Shown: positions 62,143-64,000 of the stretch, piece by piece
Layout: each line of letters begins with the position of its first letter
Numbering within the stretch: position 1 is the first letter of the stretch
DNA from: Bacteroidota bacterium
Lineage (GTDB): Bacteria > Bacteroidota > Bacteroidia > Cytophagales > Cytophagaceae
Direction of reading: 5' to 3'
NCBI GenBank assembly: GCA_023391415.1
Contig: JAEWAY010000033.1
Span: forward strand, 248,001-312,000
Length of the DNA: 64,000 bases
The notes under the pieces: generated by a model
Told to the model about the DNA's origin: nothing
The model's database searches: none
The model's input: the letters and a program-made list of their open reading frames with translations, nothing else
Program-made: the position numbers and the translations under genes

Positions 62143-62688
62143 ATGCCAAAACTTAAAAAAAATCTGCCGCTTGCCGCTTTTTTCGGACTTATGGTCGTTC
62201 TTTTCACCGCTTGCGACAACAACGGATCAATAATGGATAGTCAGGCCTTGAAGGAAGAAATCGGCAACCGGAAAATTAAAAAGATATCGGAGTCGCGTAT
62301 TCTTGAAGTATCTTATACAAAGGGTAAAGAAGTGATAGACAAGTTAAGTACCGATATGGAAAAAAAGAGCGTCGGCGCGGATACTCTTGACAAGCAATAT
62401 CGAGTGGGCGCTATGCAACCTCTTGTCGAATCACTACAACAGGCCAACAAAGCCGAAATAAAAAAAATTATCGCCACCGACCTGAACAGCGCCACGATAC
62501 GAAAAACCGAAAAGGAAGTATTTGAAGCCTACCAATACAACGTAGCTCAGGGACTAAAGGTAGCGGACAACGTCCAGATCATGGATCGCTATGTTTTCTA
62601 CTCCTCGCCCATACTGGATAGTGGCGAACTCAAAGGCATGTGGAGCGTCTATTTCGACAAAAGTGAAATCATAAAGACGATCCGGTAG
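62143..62688 (+). CDS. Putative lipoprotein, possibly Tll0287-like
   Basis: A 181-residue protein with a lipoprotein signal (FGLMVVLFTAC, Cys24). The mature part is helical with 'KEVIDKLSTDMEKKS' and ends in 'GELKGMWSVYFDKSEIIKTI', a phrase like the C-terminal strand of the DUF3365/Tll0287-like domain of c-type haem proteins. The usual CxxCH haem site is missing; there is only the lipobox Cys and no His at all. It is therefore either a haem-free relative or unrelated. Stands alone, divergent from prfA. Confidence 0.65.
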   Translation: MPKLKKNLPLAAFFGLMVVLFTACDNNGSIMDSQALKEEIGNRKIKKISESRILEVSYTKGKEVIDKLSTDMEKKSVGADTLDKQYRVGAMQPLVESLQQANKAEIKKIIATDLNSATIRKTEKEVFEAYQYNVAQGLKVADNVQIMDRYVFYSSPILDSGELKGMWSVYFDKSEIIKTIR

Positions 62689-62835
62689 CCTCGTTATAGT
62701 TTGGCTATCAGAAAAATACCGGCCAGATTCTTTTTTGAAATCCAGCTGACGCGAAACTTTCCTCGTTCATCGTGGTTTTGAGATAACGGATCAGAATTTC
62801 ACAGGCGGATCCGATAATAGTGCAAAACGATAACG

Positions 62836-62866
62836 AAATCCTTTTCCTCCTTATGGAGGATTTTTT
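62836..62866 (+). promoter_or_regulatory. Hairpin and strong Shine-Dalgarno before the TonB receptor
   Basis: TCCTCC-TTAT-GGAGGA (62845-62860) is a 6-bp stem with a tetraloop whose 3' arm is the GGAGG ribosome site, 7 nt before the ATG at 62867. AAATCC (62836-62841) can pair instead with GGATTT. The T-run after the stem also makes it look like a terminator. It could hide the ribosome site or end transcription; which is not decidable here. Confidence 0.5.
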
Positions 62867-64000
62867 ATGCGACAGCTTTTTATAGTTATCATACTCCTTA
62901 CCCGCGTAAGCCTGGCTTATTGTCAGGACCAACATACCTATACCGTTTCCGGCATACTTACCGACGACAGCTCGGGAGAACCCTTGATCGCCGCCACAAT
63001 ATACGTACAGGAAGACCAAACCCTCGGAGCCTTTTCGGACGAAAACGGACAATATTCCATTTCACTCAAACCGGGCTTGTATACCCTGATCATAAACTAC
63101 TACAGCTATACCAGCGACACGCTCGCCATTATGGTCGACAAGAATATTCAAGTCAATGTACAGCTAAAGGCCGAGACACAGACCATGGAGGAAATCGTGG
63201 TAAAAAGCGACATCAGGCAACCACGAAATACTGAAATTACCGACATGGGAAAAATCAATATCAGCGCGAATACCGCGGAAAAGATTCCGGCCATGTTTGG
63301 CGAGACCGACCTGATGAAAACCCTGCAACTGCTTCCGGGGGTGCAGGCCGCGGGAGAAGGCAATACCGGCATGTATGTACGGGGAGGTGGTCCCGACCAG
63401 AATCTTGTATTGATGGACAACGCTCCGGTATACAATACAGGACATCTTTTTGGTTTCTTTTCCGTGTTCAACAACGACGCCATATCGGATGTCACGCTGT
63501 ACAAAGGAAATATTCCGGCGTATTATGGCGGCAGGATATCGTCCGTGATCGACTTTACGATGAAAGAGGGCGATTACGAAAAAACAAGAGTCGATGGTGG
63601 TATCGGACTTATCGCCAGCAGACTGACCCTTTCGGGACCAATTGTCAAAGACAAGGTTTCATTTATGGTTTCAGGAAGAAGGAGCTATATCGACATTATC
63701 ACCAAACCCTTTACCCGGAGCAGGGGGATCAACGGAGTTCCCTATCATTTTTACGATCTCAATGGCAAGCTGAGCTGGAAGGCGGGCGAAAAAGACCAAT
63801 TTACCCTGAGTGGCTATTATGGCCGGGACAAGCTCAGCATGACGTTTTATGACGACAGGGTCAGCATATTGACTCATTGGGGCAACGCGACGAGCACCTT
63901 CGCCTGGAAGCGTATTTTCAGTGAAAAAATCATTCAAAAGCTCTCTCTTATATATAATCGGTACGATTTTCTGGCCAAAGCCCGCTTTGATCAGTATCAG
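62867..64000 (+). CDS. TonB-dependent receptor with carboxypeptidase-like domain (partial)
   Basis: 378 residues of a receptor that runs off the right edge. The signal peptide is MRQLFIVIILLTRVSLAY. A carboxypeptidase-like regulatory domain follows (about 25-105, 'YTVSGILTDDSSGEPLIAAT' and 'FSDENGQYSISLKPGLY'). The plug comes next, with 'MEEIVVKS', 'IPAMFGETDLMKTLQLLPG' and 'GMYVRGGGPDQNLVLMDNAP', and then the first barrel strands. Such receptors import large ligands (siderophores, vitamins, oligosaccharides) with TonB energy. No susD gene lies upstream; whether one follows is outside the window. Confidence 0.93.
   Translation, partial: MRQLFIVIILLTRVSLAYCQDQHTYTVSGILTDDSSGEPLIAATIYVQEDQTLGAFSDENGQYSISLKPGLYTLIINYYSYTSDTLAIMVDKNIQVNVQLKAETQTMEEIVVKSDIRQPRNTEITDMGKINISANTAEKIPAMFGETDLMKTLQLLPGVQAAGEGNTGMYVRGGGPDQNLVLMDNAPVYNTGHLFGFFSVFNNDAISDVTLYKGNIPAYYGGRISSVIDFTMKEGDYEKTRVDGGIGLIASRLTLSGPIVKDKVSFMVSGRRSYIDIITKPFTRSRGINGVPYHFYDLNGKLSWKAGEKDQFTLSGYYGRDKLSMTFYDDRVSILTHWGNATSTFAWKRIFSEKIIQKLSLIYNRYDFLAKARFDQYQ

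Overview
The window is a 64 kb chromosomal piece of a Bacteroidota bacterium, most likely a free-living Cytophagales-like polysaccharide degrader. The evidence is: Bacteroidota-type promoters (TTTG, about 19 nt, TAnnTTTG) ahead of metX, feoAB and the RHS operon; two secreted glycoside hydrolases ending in type IX secretion (T9SS) sorting domains; a fused MurF-alanine racemase; a TonB-dependent receptor with a carboxypeptidase-like N-terminal extension; and a long-form isoleucyl-tRNA synthetase. I saw no rRNA, tRNA, CRISPR array or intact insertion sequence.

Layout. 1-16 kb is mostly housekeeping: a truncated AsmA-family protein, metX under a SAM-I riboswitch, an MscS channel, a purK-purE-terC-epimerase operon, a membrane-anchored MutS homologue, a BBP2-type porin, gpmI, a DUF4783 protein, nadC, a YcxB-like protein and an LTA-synthase-like membrane phosphotransferase that starts with TTG. 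A frameshifted DUF1493 gene follows. 16.6-33 kb holds a 2417-residue GH8 protein with a long series of PKD/Ig-like domains and, facing the other way, a GH5 endoglucanase with thrombospondin type 3 repeats and a CBM6. Both are predicted T9SS substrates acting on cellulose or related beta-glucan. feoAB and murF-alr lie between them.

33.1-46.2 kb is the most interesting part: one minus-strand transcription unit of six tightly packed genes behind a good promoter. In order they encode a trimeric-fibre-like protein, a membrane-tethered Skp/OmpH-like chaperone, a lipoprotein, a 1708-residue SpvB/TcB-like protein, a 1593-residue RHS protein with a basic C-terminal domain resembling the colicin D tRNase, and an 81-residue acidic protein that is the expected immunity factor. 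It looks like a polymorphic toxin system with its own surface-assembly parts. A broken XRE regulator lies at its 3' end.

46.3-64 kb returns to general functions: a gcvH-vanZ-M28 peptidase-CE2 esterase operon, two translationally coupled outer-membrane barrel proteins, an orphan 7TM-DISM histidine kinase, lspA, an RND (MMPL) transporter overlapping ileS, prfA, a small lipoprotein, and the start of a TonB-dependent receptor that leaves the window on the right.

All functional names come from reading motifs by eye; no database search was possible.
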